64,000 nucleotides of DNA from Parapedobacter pyrenivorans_A (GCF_041925275.1 NZ_JBHEUZ010000014.1:62001-126000); one strand, 5' to 3'; numbered from the stretch's first letter, positions 42,546-52,411 are shown. Program-made: numbers and translations. The notes: a model not told the origin generated them from the sequence alone.

Positions 42546-44033
42546 TTACCGATGTTTGTCCAGAGCCCATTGTCCAAAGTCGAAATACTTCCGTAGCTGG
42601 TTTTCCTGTTTCTCTGCTTGTATGTCCAATAGTTTTTCGGATATTTTTTTCCGGGCTGTTTCCTTCCATGCATTTCCCCGGCGCTTCGGGTCGGCTGCGA
42701 TGGTATCGAATACTAGTTTTTCTGTTTTGTAGGCTTTTCCGAACTTGCTGAATGCACGTTTGTAGGAACGGATTTCATAGTCGAGATAGCTGAGGTCGTC
42801 CAGTTCGTAGCCGATAAGGATATGCAAAAGTCGTGTTGCGCGGAAAGCCGGTAGCCGCATGTGCTGTTTTTCTGCTGTCAATAAGCGATTGATGCATCGG
42901 TTGGCTTTGGTCCATTGTTGTGCAAGAAAATAAGTCAATCCTTCGAAGTAGTTGTATTCCAATTGTTTTTCATGGCCCTCGATGGCAGAAGCCGATTGGG
43001 GGTCGTCGTGGTATCGGTTTAGCAACAATAAGGCTTCTTGAACATTGGCGGAACCGAGTAGCATATTCAACTGGTATACTTGTGCAGTGAGCATGGCGAA
43101 GTTGCTGAAATGATCGGGATACGGCCGTTTGGAAAGAGACCATGCTTTCTCTATAAATAGTGCCATCTCTTTGTAATATCCGATGCTTCGCAAGCTATCT
43201 AAAATACCGTCTAATGCAGATAAGTAGTCGTATGGTGGGTAATCCCACATCGATTCATTGGATTCAATCAGCTTGTTAAGCTCGTTGAAAATCCGTAAAG
43301 CTGAGCTGTACTCGCCGGTATGGATGAAAAAGAACGACTGGAATAACAAATGGAGTTTCTGCGGTTCGAATTCATGCTGGCTACCGCGGGTGGTCAGGCT
43401 TAGCTCACTTAAGATTAAGTCGTTGATTTTCTTGTCGCTCTTGCCGCTAACAGTTAACGAACCTCTCGTCAAACGATAGCTCAATAATTCATACAACGAA
43501 TAATGTTCATGTAGCTGTCGGAGCGATTGCAGCGTGTGTTTGGCTTTCATTTGCTTGTCCACCAGTTGCTGTTCGCTCACGCCGGGGAAACCCACGTCCG
43601 CCAATGCCGTGAGCTCCATCCGCGATGCCTGGTAGGCAACTGCATGGTTCTGGCTTTCAGCGGCCAGTTTAACTGCCTTTTTCAATGCTTTGTGTGCGCG
43701 GTTTGGCATGGAGCGCTCGAAACATAACCGAGCCTTCATCAAATAGTGGTATTGTGCGTACCAGGTATCCTGTTCGATGCGTATCTGTACGAGTGTATCG
43801 GTAAGCACTTTATATAGGTAGCTGGCGGTGTTCTCGAATGACTTGGACGGATAATTTTCGCGGAATTGCTGTTCCCACGATCTGTCGCCGACATTCGGGC
43901 TCTTATTGAGAACCAATTCATACAGTAGTAGATAATCTTTTGGTCCGTTGAGCCTAGCGCAATGGAGTTGGAAATGTTTTTTCTCCGCGGCGGAAAGTGA
44001 CAAAATAAGCTTTTCTAGTTCGAATGTCAGCAT
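42546..44033 (-). CDS. Hypothetical helical-repeat (TPR-like) protein
   Basis: 495 residues, cytoplasmic, almost wholly alpha-helical. The N-terminus (LILSLSAAEKKHFQLHCARLNGPKDYLLLYELVLN) resembles a helical domain that starts several uncharacterised Bacteroidota proteins; later parts have TPR-like patterns (AHKALKKAVKLAAES, YYKEMALFIEKAW, VQEALLLLNRYHDD). No catalytic motif. Its 3' end abuts the 21-bp repeat array and its 5' end diverges from ribokinase. Function unknown; a scaffold or regulatory protein is possible. Confidence 0.7.
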   Translation of the reverse strand: MLTFELEKLILSLSAAEKKHFQLHCARLNGPKDYLLLYELVLNKSPNVGDRSWEQQFRENYPSKSFENTASYLYKVLTDTLVQIRIEQDTWYAQYHYLMKARLCFERSMPNRAHKALKKAVKLAAESQNHAVAYQASRMELTALADVGFPGVSEQQLVDKQMKAKHTLQSLRQLHEHYSLYELLSYRLTRGSLTVSGKSDKKINDLILSELSLTTRGSQHEFEPQKLHLLFQSFFFIHTGEYSSALRIFNELNKLIESNESMWDYPPYDYLSALDGILDSLRSIGYYKEMALFIEKAWSLSKRPYPDHFSNFAMLTAQVYQLNMLLGSANVQEALLLLNRYHDDPQSASAIEGHEKQLEYNYFEGLTYFLAQQWTKANRCINRLLTAEKQHMRLPAFRATRLLHILIGYELDDLSYLDYEIRSYKRAFSKFGKAYKTEKLVFDTIAADPKRRGNAWKETARKKISEKLLDIQAEKQENQLRKYFDFGQWALDKHR

Positions 44034-44163
44034 TTTATTTAGCTATTATTAAATATTTAACTGTCTTATTAATAGTGATTAACTAAGTATATGTTGTTTT
44101 AAATTGAATTTTATAATTCATAAAATTAATAAAAAATGGTTAATTCCTAACAGAAATCCCACT

Positions 44164-44171
44164 TACTTTTG
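44164..44171 (+). promoter_or_regulatory. -7 box of the ribokinase operon
   Basis: TACTTTTG matches TAnnTTTG; the AT-rich 178-bp region is shared with the divergent helical-repeat gene. Leader about 34 nt to the ATG at 44212. Confidence 0.55.
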
Positions 44172-44211
44172 CTATTGTATTAAACCAGTTATTGTTTTTG
44201 TGACCAGTTAT

Positions 44212-45132
44212 ATGAGTAATAAAATCATCATCGTAGTAGGAAGTATGAACATGGATATGGTGGTAAAAACCAGTCATATTCCCCAACCCGGAGAGACGGT
44301 GTTGGGCGGATCGTTTTTTATGAATCCTGGTGGGAAAGGGGCCAACCAGGCCGTCGCGGTGGCGCGGCTAGGAGGGGACGTCGCATTTGTGGGAAAGATA
44401 GGCGACGATATTTTTGGAAAGCAATCGGCCCAACTCTTCGATGAAGAGGGGGTAGACACGAATGGTATACTATCCGACCACGATAGCCCATCGGGCATTG
44501 CGCTCATTACGGTCGATGAGCGAGGTGAAAACAGCATTGTGGTGGCGCCGGGAGCGAATGCGCACCTTGAACCAGCGGATGTGGAACGCGTGCTTGACAA
44601 GTATTCGGACAGCAACATATTGTTGATGCAATTGGAAATCCCGATGCGGACGGTGGAGCACGCAGCCCGCATTGCACGGCATCGGGGGATGCAGGTCATC
44701 CTGAACCCTGCTCCCGCCAATGAGTTGGTGCCCGGTGTATTCCATCTAGTGGATATTCTCACACCGAATGTGAATGAAGCGGAGATGTTATCGGGTGTAC
44801 GTATCGTGGATATTCCGAGTGCACGGCAGGCCGCGGAAAGCATACATGCCCAAGGCGTGAGACATGTCATTGTCACCTTGGGGAAACAGGGGGCGGCATT
44901 GTTGGAGGATGGCGTGTTCTATCACATTCCGGCTCCCGTAGTGGAGACGGTGGATACCACGGCGGCTGGTGACGTGTTCAACGGCGCATTGGCGGTAGCG
45001 TTGGCCGAAGGTAAAGGGTTGACGGATGCGACATCCTTTGCGTGCCGTGCGGCATCGATCGCAGTTACCAAGATGGGCGCGCAGTCATCGATACCATTTC
45101 GTAATGAGGTGTTGCTGAATCGTATGAAATAA
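44212..45132 (+). CDS. rbsK: Ribokinase
   Basis: 306 residues from the ATG at 44212 (MSNKIIIVVGSMNMDMV), the usual ribokinase length; an upstream extension to 44104 would run through the promoter. PfkB family: GGKGANQAVAVARLG (substrate site), NPAPA, TLGKQGAALL and the anion-hole and catalytic-base motif TTAAGDVFNGALA. It phosphorylates D-ribose to ribose-5-phosphate in the cytoplasm. The sugar permease and nucleoside hydrolase that follow suggest a route from extracellular nucleosides to ribose-5-phosphate. Confidence 0.93.
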   Translation: MSNKIIIVVGSMNMDMVVKTSHIPQPGETVLGGSFFMNPGGKGANQAVAVARLGGDVAFVGKIGDDIFGKQSAQLFDEEGVDTNGILSDHDSPSGIALITVDERGENSIVVAPGANAHLEPADVERVLDKYSDSNILLMQLEIPMRTVEHAARIARHRGMQVILNPAPANELVPGVFHLVDILTPNVNEAEMLSGVRIVDIPSARQAAESIHAQGVRHVIVTLGKQGAALLEDGVFYHIPAPVVETVDTTAAGDVFNGALAVALAEGKGLTDATSFACRAASIAVTKMGAQSSIPFRNEVLLNRMK

Positions 45133-45168
45133 TAGTTCGTTGTAAACCAATTTTAAGACCATCAAATT

Positions 45169-46173
45169 ATGTTTATCGTAGAAAATTATGGGCTGGCGGT
45201 CCTGTTCTGCATCGTTACGATGCTGTGCTGGGGCTCGTGGGCCAACACGCAGAAATTGGTGCAGCGTGAATGGCGTTTCGAGCTGTTTTACTGGGATTAT
45301 GTATGGGGAATCTTTTTCTTGGCACTTGTCGGCGCATTCACCATGGGCAGCATGGGCGATTCGGGTCGGTCATTTCTGGTCGATCTGGCTCAGGCTGATG
45401 GAGGGAATATCCGCAGTGCACTCATCGGCGGGGTGGTGTTCAACCTAGCGAATATCCTGCTCACGGCGGCCATTGCAGGTGCTGGCATGGCTGTCGCTTT
45501 TCCGGTGGGTATCGGCTTGGCGTTGGTTATCGGTGTGTTGATTAACTACTTGATGTTGAGCAAAGGCGACCCCGTATTGCTTTTCCTGGGCGTTGGCTTG
45601 GTTACACTGGCTATTATCCTCAATGCGGTGGCATACGGGAAGCATTCGGGTAGTGCCGGTAAGAAGAAGGTGGGCAAGTGGATTGCCGTCTCGGTCATAG
45701 CCGGGATTCTGATGTCTACCTTCTACCCCTTTATTGCAGCCGGTATGGACCTGGAGAACTTCGTAGACCCAGCAGCCGGCAAAATGACACCTTACACGGC
45801 ATTTGTGGTGTTTGCTGCGGGTATTGTGGTAAGTAATCTGGTGTTCAATACCGTTTTGATGCGTAGGCCACTTGAAGGAGCGCCCATCAACTATGGCGAA
45901 TATTTCCGTGGCCGGTTCTCCATCCATTTGGTGGGTATCCTTGGCGGCGGTGTCTGGGGCTTGGGTAATCTGTTCAATCTCCTAGCCGCCGGCAAAGCGG
46001 GTCCTGCCATCTCGTATGGGCTGGGACAAGGTGCTACCTTGGTTGCCGCGTTGTGGGGCGTATTGATCTGGAAAGAATTTAAAGGGGGGACAAAATCCGT
46101 AAAGGTACTTGTGGCCGCGATGTTCGTGCTATTTGTCGTAGGATTGGGGCTGGTTATTTCCGCGGGAGGGTAG
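45169..46173 (+). CDS. GRP/DMT-family sugar transporter, probable ribose permease
   Basis: 334 residues with about ten hydrophobic helices (LAVLFCIVTMLCWGSWANTQ, YVWGIFFLALVGAFTMG, AFPVGIGLALVIGVLINYLM, VLLFLGVGLVTLAIIL and others). The N-terminal CWGSWANTQK is typical of the glucose/ribose-uptake GRP group of the drug/metabolite transporter superfamily (RbsU-like). Inner membrane. It starts 37 bp after ribokinase, so the two are co-transcribed; ribose is the likely substrate by context. Confidence 0.85.
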   Translation: MFIVENYGLAVLFCIVTMLCWGSWANTQKLVQREWRFELFYWDYVWGIFFLALVGAFTMGSMGDSGRSFLVDLAQADGGNIRSALIGGVVFNLANILLTAAIAGAGMAVAFPVGIGLALVIGVLINYLMLSKGDPVLLFLGVGLVTLAIILNAVAYGKHSGSAGKKKVGKWIAVSVIAGILMSTFYPFIAAGMDLENFVDPAAGKMTPYTAFVVFAAGIVVSNLVFNTVLMRRPLEGAPINYGEYFRGRFSIHLVGILGGGVWGLGNLFNLLAAGKAGPAISYGLGQGATLVAALWGVLIWKEFKGGTKSVKVLVAAMFVLFVVGLGLVISAGG

Positions 46174-46176
46174 AGG

Positions 46177-46213
46177 ATCACACACGGGATTGAAAAATCT
46201 GATAGCTTCATCG
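46177..46213. repeat. Dispersed repeat, copy 2
   Basis: ATCACACACGGGATTGA and AGCTTCATCG, matching the element at 7941-7979; it lies 4 bp after the transporter stop. Confidence 0.5.
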
Positions 46214-46286
46214 CCATTAAAACCGCCGAAGGCAGCATGAATGCCTTTAAAAACAAAACAATGATGAATAAACAAATTATATACAG

Positions 46287-47294
46287 ATGAAAACTAATGC
46301 AATTTTCCTTTTGAGTACTGTTCTTTGGTGTACGGCCTGTTCTACGCAATCAGATGATCAGGTTAAACGGTCGGTCACACAACCCCCTAAAATAATCTTC
46401 GACACCGATATGGGCCCCGATTATGACGATGTTGGAGCGATTGCGGTGCTGCATGCACTCGCCGACAGCGGCGAATGCGAGATCCTAGCCACGGTGGCCA
46501 GCGATGCACATCCATCCATTGCGCCCACCATTGAGGTGTTCAACCGGTATTTTGGTCGTGACGGCCTGCCAGTGGGTATAGCCCCCCACGGTGCCCCCGA
46601 TTTTACGGCGGAAAATGGATGGAATGATACACTCATCCATACATATGCACCGGATTTACGGAATAAAAGCTATCCGGATGCCGTGAGCGTGTACCGGCAG
46701 GCATTGGCAGGCCAGCCCGACCAAAGCGTAACGGTTGTTACCGTAGGGTTTCTTTCAAACCTTAGTGCGCTATTGGATTCGCAGCCGGATGCGTATTCAG
46801 CGCTTAATGGCGTAGAACTTGTAAAAGCCAAAGTGAAACAGCTCGTTTCGATGGCTGGGCTATTTCCCGAAGGGATTGAATTTAACGTTTACAAAGACCC
46901 TTCGGCATCTGCCAACGTGTTTGACAACTGGCCTACACCGATCCTGTTCAGTGGTTTTGAGATTGGAGCGAATATTTTCACGGGTTGCAGGGTAGGTGCG
47001 CGCACCGATAGCGGCCCCGTAACGAAAGCTTACGATTATAACCTGAAAACCTATGCCGAGGGTGGCGAAACCAACCGCCAGTCGTGGGACCAGACGGCGG
47101 TGCTGATCGCTGTCCGCAATCCGTCGGACTATTTCTACGTAAACGGGCCGGGCAAGTTTACGGTGGATGAAAAGGGCTTCAACAAATGGGATCCCACAAC
47201 CGACGCTGGACATTATTTTGTTGTACATAAATACCCGTACCAGCATATTTCGGATGTGGTTGAAAGGTTGATGTTGCACAATCCCGCAAAATAG
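46287..47294 (+). CDS. Inosine-uridine-type nucleoside hydrolase, lipoprotein
   Basis: 335 residues. The signal peptide ends in a lipobox-like CTACS (Cys near 18), so it is lipid-anchored. The metal-binding signature IFDTDMGPDYDDVGAIAVL matches the DTDxGxDxDD motif of nucleoside hydrolases, which split ribonucleosides into base and ribose with a bound calcium. The C-terminal part (GGETNRQSWDQTAVL) holds the distal catalytic-loop region. Same strand as ribokinase and the sugar permease, with a 113-bp gap carrying the dispersed repeat: periplasmic nucleoside cleavage, ribose import and phosphorylation would form one pathway. Confidence 0.9.
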   Translation: MKTNAIFLLSTVLWCTACSTQSDDQVKRSVTQPPKIIFDTDMGPDYDDVGAIAVLHALADSGECEILATVASDAHPSIAPTIEVFNRYFGRDGLPVGIAPHGAPDFTAENGWNDTLIHTYAPDLRNKSYPDAVSVYRQALAGQPDQSVTVVTVGFLSNLSALLDSQPDAYSALNGVELVKAKVKQLVSMAGLFPEGIEFNVYKDPSASANVFDNWPTPILFSGFEIGANIFTGCRVGARTDSGPVTKAYDYNLKTYAEGGETNRQSWDQTAVLIAVRNPSDYFYVNGPGKFTVDEKGFNKWDPTTDAGHYFVVHKYPYQHISDVVERLMLHNPAK

Positions 47295-47302
47295 GGCAGT
47301 GC

Positions 47303-48154
47303 TTACCCCTTAGCTAGCCAATCGCTGAGCGAAAACGTGTCTTTCAGCCGGTACCCTTTGTCCGTCAGTTGGATGGTGCAGCATTCGTTGAACGGGTCGT
47401 GTTCCAAAAACAGGGCATAGTCGTTGTCTACGGACTCCTGCCAATACCGCTTGCGTTCCTCCATCGTAATCAATGGCCGCACATCGTAACTCATCACGTA
47501 GGGGAGGGGGATGTGGCCGGCGGATGGCAGGAGGTCGGCCATATAGAGCAATGTCCTTCCTCCGTAGCCAATCTGTGGGAGCATCATGGCATCGGTATGG
47601 CCGTAAGCAAACCGGACGGTAATATGGTCGGAAAAGCTGATGCCGTCTTCCACATCAATGAAGCGCAATTGCCCGCTATCGTAGAGCGGTATGATGTTTT
47701 CCTGCAGGAATGAAGGTTTTTCGCGGTGGTTTGGGAAAAGCGCCCACTCCCAATGTTGTTTATTGCTCCAATAGGTGGCATTTTTGAATGCGGGAACCAA
47801 ACGGCCCGCTTCGCGCATGACGGCGCCCCCCACGTGGTCGAAATGGAGGTGGGTGAGGATTACGTCCGTGATGTCATCACGATGGAAGCCATGCTTGGCG
47901 AGCGATCCATCCAGCGTGTCGTCGCCATGGCGGTAATAATGGCTGAAAAACTTTTCACCCTGTTTGTCGCCCAGCCCGGTATCGACCAAGGTAAGGCGGC
48001 CACCTTCCTTGATAAGCAATAGCCGTGCTGCCCACGTGCACATGTTCCGATCGTCTGCCGGGTTTGCGTGCTGCCAAATCGATTTGGGGACCACACCGAA
48101 CATCGCACCGCCGTCGAGCTTGAAAAATCCGGTATCAATTGGATACAGTTCCAT
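47303..48154 (-). CDS. MBL-fold metallo-hydrolase
   Basis: 283 residues, no signal peptide. The metallo-beta-lactamase fold zinc motif HLHFDHVGG is clear, with further ligands expected at LVDTGLGD, YGHTDAMML and LEHDPFNE. The layout (N-terminal MELYPIDTGFFKLDGGAMFGVVP, HxHxDH, GHTxGH-like His) is that of the AHL-lactonase/AttM-like group, but many members have other substrates, so a lactonase role is only possible. Convergent with the nucleoside hydrolase (8 bp between stops). Confidence 0.88.
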   Translation of the reverse strand: MELYPIDTGFFKLDGGAMFGVVPKSIWQHANPADDRNMCTWAARLLLIKEGGRLTLVDTGLGDKQGEKFFSHYYRHGDDTLDGSLAKHGFHRDDITDVILTHLHFDHVGGAVMREAGRLVPAFKNATYWSNKQHWEWALFPNHREKPSFLQENIIPLYDSGQLRFIDVEDGISFSDHITVRFAYGHTDAMMLPQIGYGGRTLLYMADLLPSAGHIPLPYVMSYDVRPLITMEERKRYWQESVDNDYALFLEHDPFNECCTIQLTDKGYRLKDTFSLSDWLAKG

Positions 48155-48386
48155 ATGTCATCTGTCTAATTGCTAAAGGTAAAAAATACCCGCTAAATAC
48201 CGGGCCTCAACCCTAAAAAATACGAGTACGCTATGTAAAACGTCTGCGCTACCCGGATGTTTGGTTTTTTATGAAATTGGGCTAAAACGATAAATGGTGC
48301 TGTTTTACAGTTAGTTGACTTAGTGTATTTTATACAAAAAGCTGATTTTCAGTTATTTTTGCTTTATTTTATCTGTTTTTAATCCC

Positions 48387-48394
48387 TACATTTG
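48387..48394 (+). promoter_or_regulatory. -7 box of pckA
   Basis: TACATTTG matches TAnnTTTG, 37 bp before the start codon in an AT-rich region; no clear -33 at standard distance. Confidence 0.55.
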
Positions 48395-48431
48395 CCGCAT
48401 TGAATCAATGCACACTATAGAATAAATTGCC

Positions 48432-50048
48432 ATGAATGCTTCCAAGAAAGCTATTCCAAAGCTAGATTACCTTTTTATCAAGGAAAGTGAAAAGGTACAC
48501 TATCAACAAAGCGTAGCGGAGCTGGTTGAGTACGCCGTTCTCGCGGGGGAAGGAACCCTGTCGGAATCCGGTGCCTTGGCGGCAGACACCGGGCGTTTTA
48601 CGGGGCGCACACCTTACGACCGTTTCATCGTTTCCGATGCGCTGACCGAAAACACCGTATGGTGGGGCGACATCAACCAGCCGATATCAACGGCATCTTT
48701 TGAGCACCTGTTGGAAGAGGTCGGCGCATACCTGAGCGGCAGGGATATCTTCGTCCGTGATGCCGTTGCCGGTGCTGATCCAAGTTATAGCATTGGGATT
48801 CGGGCCGTAACCGAAACGGCTTACCAAAGTGTATTTGTCAATAACCTATTCATCCGACCGGCGTCACCCGATCCGTCCGCCCGCCCGGAATGGTCCATCC
48901 TTGCGGCGCCGGGTTACTGCTGTGCCGATCCGGAGCGGTATGGACTGCACCACCCTAATTTTGTAGTGATCAATTTTACCCGGAAAGTGGTGTTGGTTGC
49001 CGGTACAGGGTATACGGGTGAGATAAAAAAGGGCATTTTCTCGGTCATGAACTTTATACTGCCGCTGCAGGAACAGGTGCTTTCCATGCATTGTGCGGCC
49101 AACACGGATACCCAAGGGCATACGGCATTGTTTTTCGGGCTTTCGGGTACCGGTAAGACAACACTGTCTGCAGATCGGGACCGGATGCTGGTGGGCGACG
49201 ACGAGCATGGCTGGAGCGACAAAGGTATCTTTAATTTCGAAGGCGGTTGTTACGCCAAATGTGTCGGGTTGGATGAAAGTAAGGAACCCGAAATATTCCA
49301 TGCGGTACGATTCGGTGCACTCGTAGAGAATATCCGATACGTACCGGGTACGCGCTCGCCGAATTACGACGATGTATCGAAGACGGAAAACACCCGCGTG
49401 GCTTATCCGATTAACCATATCATGGACAGTGTGACGATTGGCCAAGCATCCGCACCGAAAGATATTTTCTTCCTTACCGCCGATGCGTTCGGTGTGCTGC
49501 CGCCGGTATCACTGCTGTCGACCACGCAGGCCATGTATCACTTCATGTCGGGTTATACCGCCAAGGTGGCGGGTACCGAGGAAGGGGTCAAGGAACCCAA
49601 AGCGGTTTTTTCGGCCTGTTTTGGTGAAGCGTTTTTGCCATTGCACCCTACGCACTATGCCGAGCTGTTGCGGCAACGCCTGGCAGATAATGCCGTCAAC
49701 GTATGGCTGGTGAATACGGGATGGATCGCAGGCCCATATGGGGTGGGCCGCCGGATCAAGCTGGCATACACACGGTCCATCATCAAGGCCGCGCTAACGG
49801 GTGTGCTGAAAGAAACGGCGTTCAACACGCACCCCGTTTTCGGGCTTCGTTACCCCACGAGCTGCCCCGACGTGCCCGATGCGGTGCTTGATCCGGTGCA
49901 GTTGTGGCCCGATGAAAATGCGTACTACGCAAAAGCCAATCAATTGGCTAAGCTTTTCATCCATAATTTCAAGCGGTACGGCCAGGAGGTGAGCAAAGAC
50001 GTACTGGATGTATCGCCCATGGTGATGGAACCTACTCCGCTGGTTTGA
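48432..50048 (+). CDS. pckA: Phosphoenolpyruvate carboxykinase (ATP)
   Basis: 538 residues, the standard ATP-PEPCK length. The phosphate loop GLSGTGKTTLSAD, the metal-binding DDEHGWSD and INHIMDSV region, and FTGRTPYDRFIV near the N-terminus are all present. It decarboxylates oxaloacetate to PEP with ATP: the entry step of gluconeogenesis, and in some Bacteroidota run in reverse during fermentation. Monocistronic between its own -7 box and an intrinsic terminator. Confidence 0.97.
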   Translation: MNASKKAIPKLDYLFIKESEKVHYQQSVAELVEYAVLAGEGTLSESGALAADTGRFTGRTPYDRFIVSDALTENTVWWGDINQPISTASFEHLLEEVGAYLSGRDIFVRDAVAGADPSYSIGIRAVTETAYQSVFVNNLFIRPASPDPSARPEWSILAAPGYCCADPERYGLHHPNFVVINFTRKVVLVAGTGYTGEIKKGIFSVMNFILPLQEQVLSMHCAANTDTQGHTALFFGLSGTGKTTLSADRDRMLVGDDEHGWSDKGIFNFEGGCYAKCVGLDESKEPEIFHAVRFGALVENIRYVPGTRSPNYDDVSKTENTRVAYPINHIMDSVTIGQASAPKDIFFLTADAFGVLPPVSLLSTTQAMYHFMSGYTAKVAGTEEGVKEPKAVFSACFGEAFLPLHPTHYAELLRQRLADNAVNVWLVNTGWIAGPYGVGRRIKLAYTRSIIKAALTGVLKETAFNTHPVFGLRYPTSCPDVPDAVLDPVQLWPDENAYYAKANQLAKLFIHNFKRYGQEVSKDVLDVSPMVMEPTPLV

Positions 50049-50070
50049 TAGTTTAATAAATCGCACGTAG

Positions 50071-50105
50071 GCCCCTTGGAGCACTCGCCTCAAGGGGCTT
50101 TTTTT
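50071..50105 (+). terminator. Intrinsic terminator of pckA
   Basis: 8-bp perfect stem GCCCCTTG / CAAGGGGC, 12-nt loop, then seven T residues. Confidence 0.85.
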
Positions 50106-50228
50106 GCGGCGACCAACCACTTGGTAAATAGCGCAAACGATTGTTTGGTGAAATGATATGGTTATTCGTGCGCTAATTTGCATATTGCGCGTCAATTAAA
50201 CAGAAAACACGGTTTTCCTTTTCTTTTT

Positions 50229-51353
50229 ATGAATGATTTTAGTCCAGCGCAATTAGCCAAGCTAGCGAATGAATTTGATATAGAGGGTGAGGTAATGGAT
50301 GTTTCGCCGTTCGGGTCGGGACACATCAACGATACCTTCCGGGTGATAACCGATGGGTCGGGGGGCGCACGTTACCTACTCCAACGGGTGAATCATCATG
50401 TATTCAAGGATGTAGCCGCGGTGATGGAAAACATCCAGCGCGTAACCAACCACTTGAAGGCACGCTATGCCACTGAATTTGAGGGGTGCAATCACCTTGA
50501 CCGCCGGGTGCTGACATTGATTCCGGCAAAGGATGCCGAATCGTACCACCGGGACGAGCGCAGCAATTTCTGGCGGATGTTTATACTGCTCGATGGCACG
50601 CGCAGCTATGACATCGTGGAAACCCCGCAGCAAGCGAGGGAAGGGGGGCGCGCATTCGGACAGTTCCAGCGGCTGCTGGCCGATTTGGACGTCGGCCTTA
50701 TCCATGAAGTGCTGCCCGATTTCCACCATATCGGGAATCGTTTGGGCCAACTTGGCCGCGCCGTTGACTCGGATGCGGTAGGCCGCGTTCGGCGCGTGCA
50801 GGAAGAACTGAGCTTTATCAAGGACCGGGAACGGCGTATGCACGCTATTCTGGAGCTGGCGGCCCAAGGTCGGTTACCCGTGCGGATTACCCACAACGAT
50901 ACCAAATTCAACAACGTATTGCTGGATGACGGAGACCGCGCACAGTGTGTAATCGACTTGGACACGGTGATGCCGGGATACGTGGCGTATGACTTTGGCG
51001 ATGCCATACGGACCATCATCAACCGCGCTGCCGAGGATGAGGCCGATTTGGATAACGTACAACTGAATATCCCGCTATTTGAGGCCTATGCCGATGGGTA
51101 TTTCGAAGAAGCACACCAATTTTTGACCGGTGATGAGGTAGCTTCGCTGATGGAAGGTGTGTTGCTGTTTCCCTACATGCAAGCGGTACGGTTCCTTACC
51201 GATTTTCTGGAAGGTGACCATTACTATAAAACCCACCATGCTGACCATAATTTGCAGCGCACGCGCGCCCAGCTCAAGTTGGTGAGCGAACTGGAAGCAC
51301 ACGAGCCTGAATTGCGGGATATCGTAGCGCGGGTGGCCGCCCGGTACCAATGA
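50229..51353 (+). CDS. Aminoglycoside-phosphotransferase-fold kinase, possibly a sugar 1-kinase
   Basis: 374 residues from the ATG at 50229; an alternative start 51 bp upstream adds a segment outside the fold. APH/choline-kinase fold: nucleotide loop FGSGHINDTFRV, catalytic HNDTKFNNVLLDD, and metal-binding IDLDTVMPGYVAYDFGD. These features and the YLLQRVNHHVFKD segment resemble NahK-type N-acetylhexosamine 1-kinases. Neighbours are a CBM9-like protein and, further on, a GlmU-like protein. The family is firm, the substrate inferred. Confidence 0.82.
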   Translation: MNDFSPAQLAKLANEFDIEGEVMDVSPFGSGHINDTFRVITDGSGGARYLLQRVNHHVFKDVAAVMENIQRVTNHLKARYATEFEGCNHLDRRVLTLIPAKDAESYHRDERSNFWRMFILLDGTRSYDIVETPQQAREGGRAFGQFQRLLADLDVGLIHEVLPDFHHIGNRLGQLGRAVDSDAVGRVRRVQEELSFIKDRERRMHAILELAAQGRLPVRITHNDTKFNNVLLDDGDRAQCVIDLDTVMPGYVAYDFGDAIRTIINRAAEDEADLDNVQLNIPLFEAYADGYFEEAHQFLTGDEVASLMEGVLLFPYMQAVRFLTDFLEGDHYYKTHHADHNLQRTRAQLKLVSELEAHEPELRDIVARVAARYQ

Positions 51354-51387
51354 ATAAGGCGAACCTAGTTAATTAAAATGATACCCC

Positions 51388-52032
51388 ATGGATACGATAA
51401 CCATCCCTTTCCTCGAAGGGATCAATCAGCATACGACAATCGAAGAACTCCTGGCCACCACGGCTCCCCTGGCCGCCAATGAGCTGAGGGAGGTGCCATG
51501 GGCGGCTTTCCCGTACCGCCCTTCGGTCCACTTCAAGATAGCCCATACGGCAGTGGGTGTGCTGCTCTTGTACGAAGTGCGGGAAAAGCATGTAAAAGCG
51601 GTATACCGAAATACAAACGATCCCGTTTATAAGGATAGTTGTGTGGAGTTCTTCCTTTCGTTTGATGGTACCAATTATTACAACCTGGAGTTCAACTGCT
51701 TGGGAACCGGACTAATCGGATATGGCCCGGCACAGCGGATGGAGCGGAAGCGATTGCCCGAGGCGACCATCGAGCGGGTGAAAACATACAGCAGCATCTC
51801 ATCGCGGCCCACAGATAGCGGCGATACGGAGTGGCGTCTATTGCTGCATATCCCTTATACGGTATTTGAGGCCGATGCGATCGACTCGCTTGCGGGGATG
51901 CGCTGTACCGGCAATTTCTATAAGTGCGGGGATGACCTGCCCGAACCGCATTATGTGGCCTGGAATCCCATCGACTACCCAACACCTAATTTCCACCTGC
52001 CCCAATATTTCGGCGAGTTGGTGTTCCAATAG
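51388..52032 (+). CDS. Carbohydrate-binding family 9-like protein
   Basis: 214 residues, no signal peptide. The DOMON/CBM9-like beta-sandwich signature is seen in YKDSCVEFFLSFDGTNYYNLEFNCLGT and the C-terminal YVAWNPIDYPTPNFHLPQYFGELVF. Similar small stand-alone proteins are frequent in Bacteroidota near sugar genes; their role is unproved. It follows the kinase gene by 34 bp and is likely in its operon. Confidence 0.82.
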   Translation: MDTITIPFLEGINQHTTIEELLATTAPLAANELREVPWAAFPYRPSVHFKIAHTAVGVLLLYEVREKHVKAVYRNTNDPVYKDSCVEFFLSFDGTNYYNLEFNCLGTGLIGYGPAQRMERKRLPEATIERVKTYSSISSRPTDSGDTEWRLLLHIPYTVFEADAIDSLAGMRCTGNFYKCGDDLPEPHYVAWNPIDYPTPNFHLPQYFGELVFQ

Positions 52033-52096
52033 GCCCGGTGCGATAAATTAGCTGAGGATTAAACGAAGTATTGTTGGAATTTAAATTCTAATAACC

Positions 52097-52104
52097 TATC
52101 TTTG
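52097..52104 (+). promoter_or_regulatory. -7 box of rpmE2
   Basis: TATCTTTG matches TAnnTTTG, with a TTG 23 bp upstream (52074). Leader about 28 nt. Confidence 0.6.
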
Positions 52105-52138
52105 CACGCTCATTAGGAATATAGTAACTCGAGATAAA

Positions 52139-52387
52139 ATGAAGAAAGACTTGCATCCAGCGAATTACAGATTGGTGGTTTTCAAGGATATGTCAAACGA
52201 TTATTCGTTCGTAACGAAATCATGCATCGACGCCAAAGAAACCATTCAATGGGAGGATGGAAATGAATATCCATTGGTGAAACTTGAAATTTCACATACT
52301 TCCCACCCTTTTTATACCGGTAAAATGAAATTGGTCGACACCGCAGGGCGTATCGACAAATTCCGTAGCCGTTACAGTAAAAAGTAA
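52139..52387 (+). CDS. rpmE2: 50S ribosomal protein L31, type B
   Basis: 82 residues. Type B L31 (longer, lacking the zinc-binding Cys set of type A): MKKDLHPANYRLVVFKDMS, CIDAKETIQWEDG, PLVKLEISHTSHPFYTGK and a C-terminal FRSRYSKK. Only one Cys is present, so there is no CxxC ribbon. It has its own promoter and terminator. Type B is the usual form in Bacteroidota. Confidence 0.97.
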   Translation: MKKDLHPANYRLVVFKDMSNDYSFVTKSCIDAKETIQWEDGNEYPLVKLEISHTSHPFYTGKMKLVDTAGRIDKFRSRYSKK

Positions 52388-52411
52388 CACTACGATAGGT
52401 AAAAAATATTA